From assembly GCA_041686355.1 (NCBI GenBank), contig JAWLDZ010000009.1, positions 1 through 61,306 on the forward strand: a stretch of DNA of 61,306 nt, given 5' to 3'. The notes under the pieces were generated by a model. The model did no database searches. It was not told where the DNA came from and saw only the letters and a list, made by a program, of their open reading frames with translations. Both the position numbers and the translations under genes were made by a program. Origin of the DNA: DSBN01 sp041686355. Its GTDB lineage: Bacteria; Spirochaetota; Spirochaetia; DSM-16054; Sediminispirochaetaceae. Below, piece after piece: positions 61,243-61,306 of this stretch; positions within the stretch are counted from its first letter, which is position 1; each line of letters begins with the position of its first letter.

Positions 61243-61306
61243 TTCTTTAGTTAGTGGTTCAAACCTTGGGGGATGCGAGTTTTCACACGCCGGCGGCGAG
61301 TTTTGG

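Overview
The window looks like chromosomal core DNA from a spirochaete, most likely a free-living or gut member of the Spirochaetales related to Spirochaeta/Treponema. The best evidence is a roughly 900-residue GreA with a long TPR-like N-terminal region, an architecture known from Treponema and Borrelia. Supporting this are a diderm outer-membrane assembly set (BamA, Skp, TamB, LptF/G), many lineage-type TPR/HEAT/vWA/PEGA envelope proteins and a CHASE2 adenylate cyclase. Coding density is very high. I see no tRNA, rRNA, CRISPR array, insertion sequence or prophage, and no gene-free stretch above 300 bases apart from nothing at all. A run of exactly 100 N at 59326-59425 marks a draft-assembly scaffold gap.

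Layout. (1) 1-10591, minus strand: a likely operon starting at a recA promoter: recA, scpA, scpB, rluB-type pseudouridine synthase, cmk, rpsA, a GAF/sigma-54 activator, a YfgM-like TPR protein, the CHASE2 cyclase and the start of a lipoprotein. (2) 10665-15092, minus: rpe, two secreted proteins, a TPR membrane protein and dtd. (3) 15113-20882, plus: a strong promoter, a TPR protein, the long GreA and a vWA membrane protein. (4) 20901-37632, minus: a 16-kb rimP-nusA-infB-rbfA-truB-ribF-rpsO-pnp-dut-lptF-lptG-tgt-murJ-HEAT cluster, combining transcription/translation, RNA decay and envelope building. (5) 37629-48482, minus: tamB-bamA-skp-mutS-comF. (6) 48620-49910, plus: tmk and a small membrane-anchored protein. 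(7) 49923-57065, minus: two type I signal peptidase homologues, hemW, yebC, ruvC, ruvA, ruvB, queA. (8) 57151 to the gap, plus: a PEGA/FGE-domain protein and smpB. (9) Gap to the right edge, minus: a condensation-type acyltransferase followed by a zinc-ribbon membrane protein.

How the genes work together. Regions 4 and 5 couple RNA polymerase and ribosome factors to lipopolysaccharide-type export (LptF/G), peptidoglycan precursor flipping (MurJ) and beta-barrel assembly. Region 7 pairs Holliday-junction processing with queuosine synthesis; tgt, the other queuosine gene, sits in region 4.

No clear new defence or mobile system is present. The most interesting points are at finer scale. The rimP leader has a perfect GGAGGT separated from the start codon by a terminator-like hairpin that, if folded, would restore 9-nt spacing. 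A signal peptidase I paralogue has Met where the catalytic Lys should be. NusA carries an acidic tail and a C-terminal zinc ribbon. Five short tandem duplications lie across stop codons, all with unit lengths not divisible by three. Several operon heads appear leaderless, including a divergent promoter pair with superimposed -35 boxes. A near-perfect 16-bp-arm palindrome sits between tamB and tmk.
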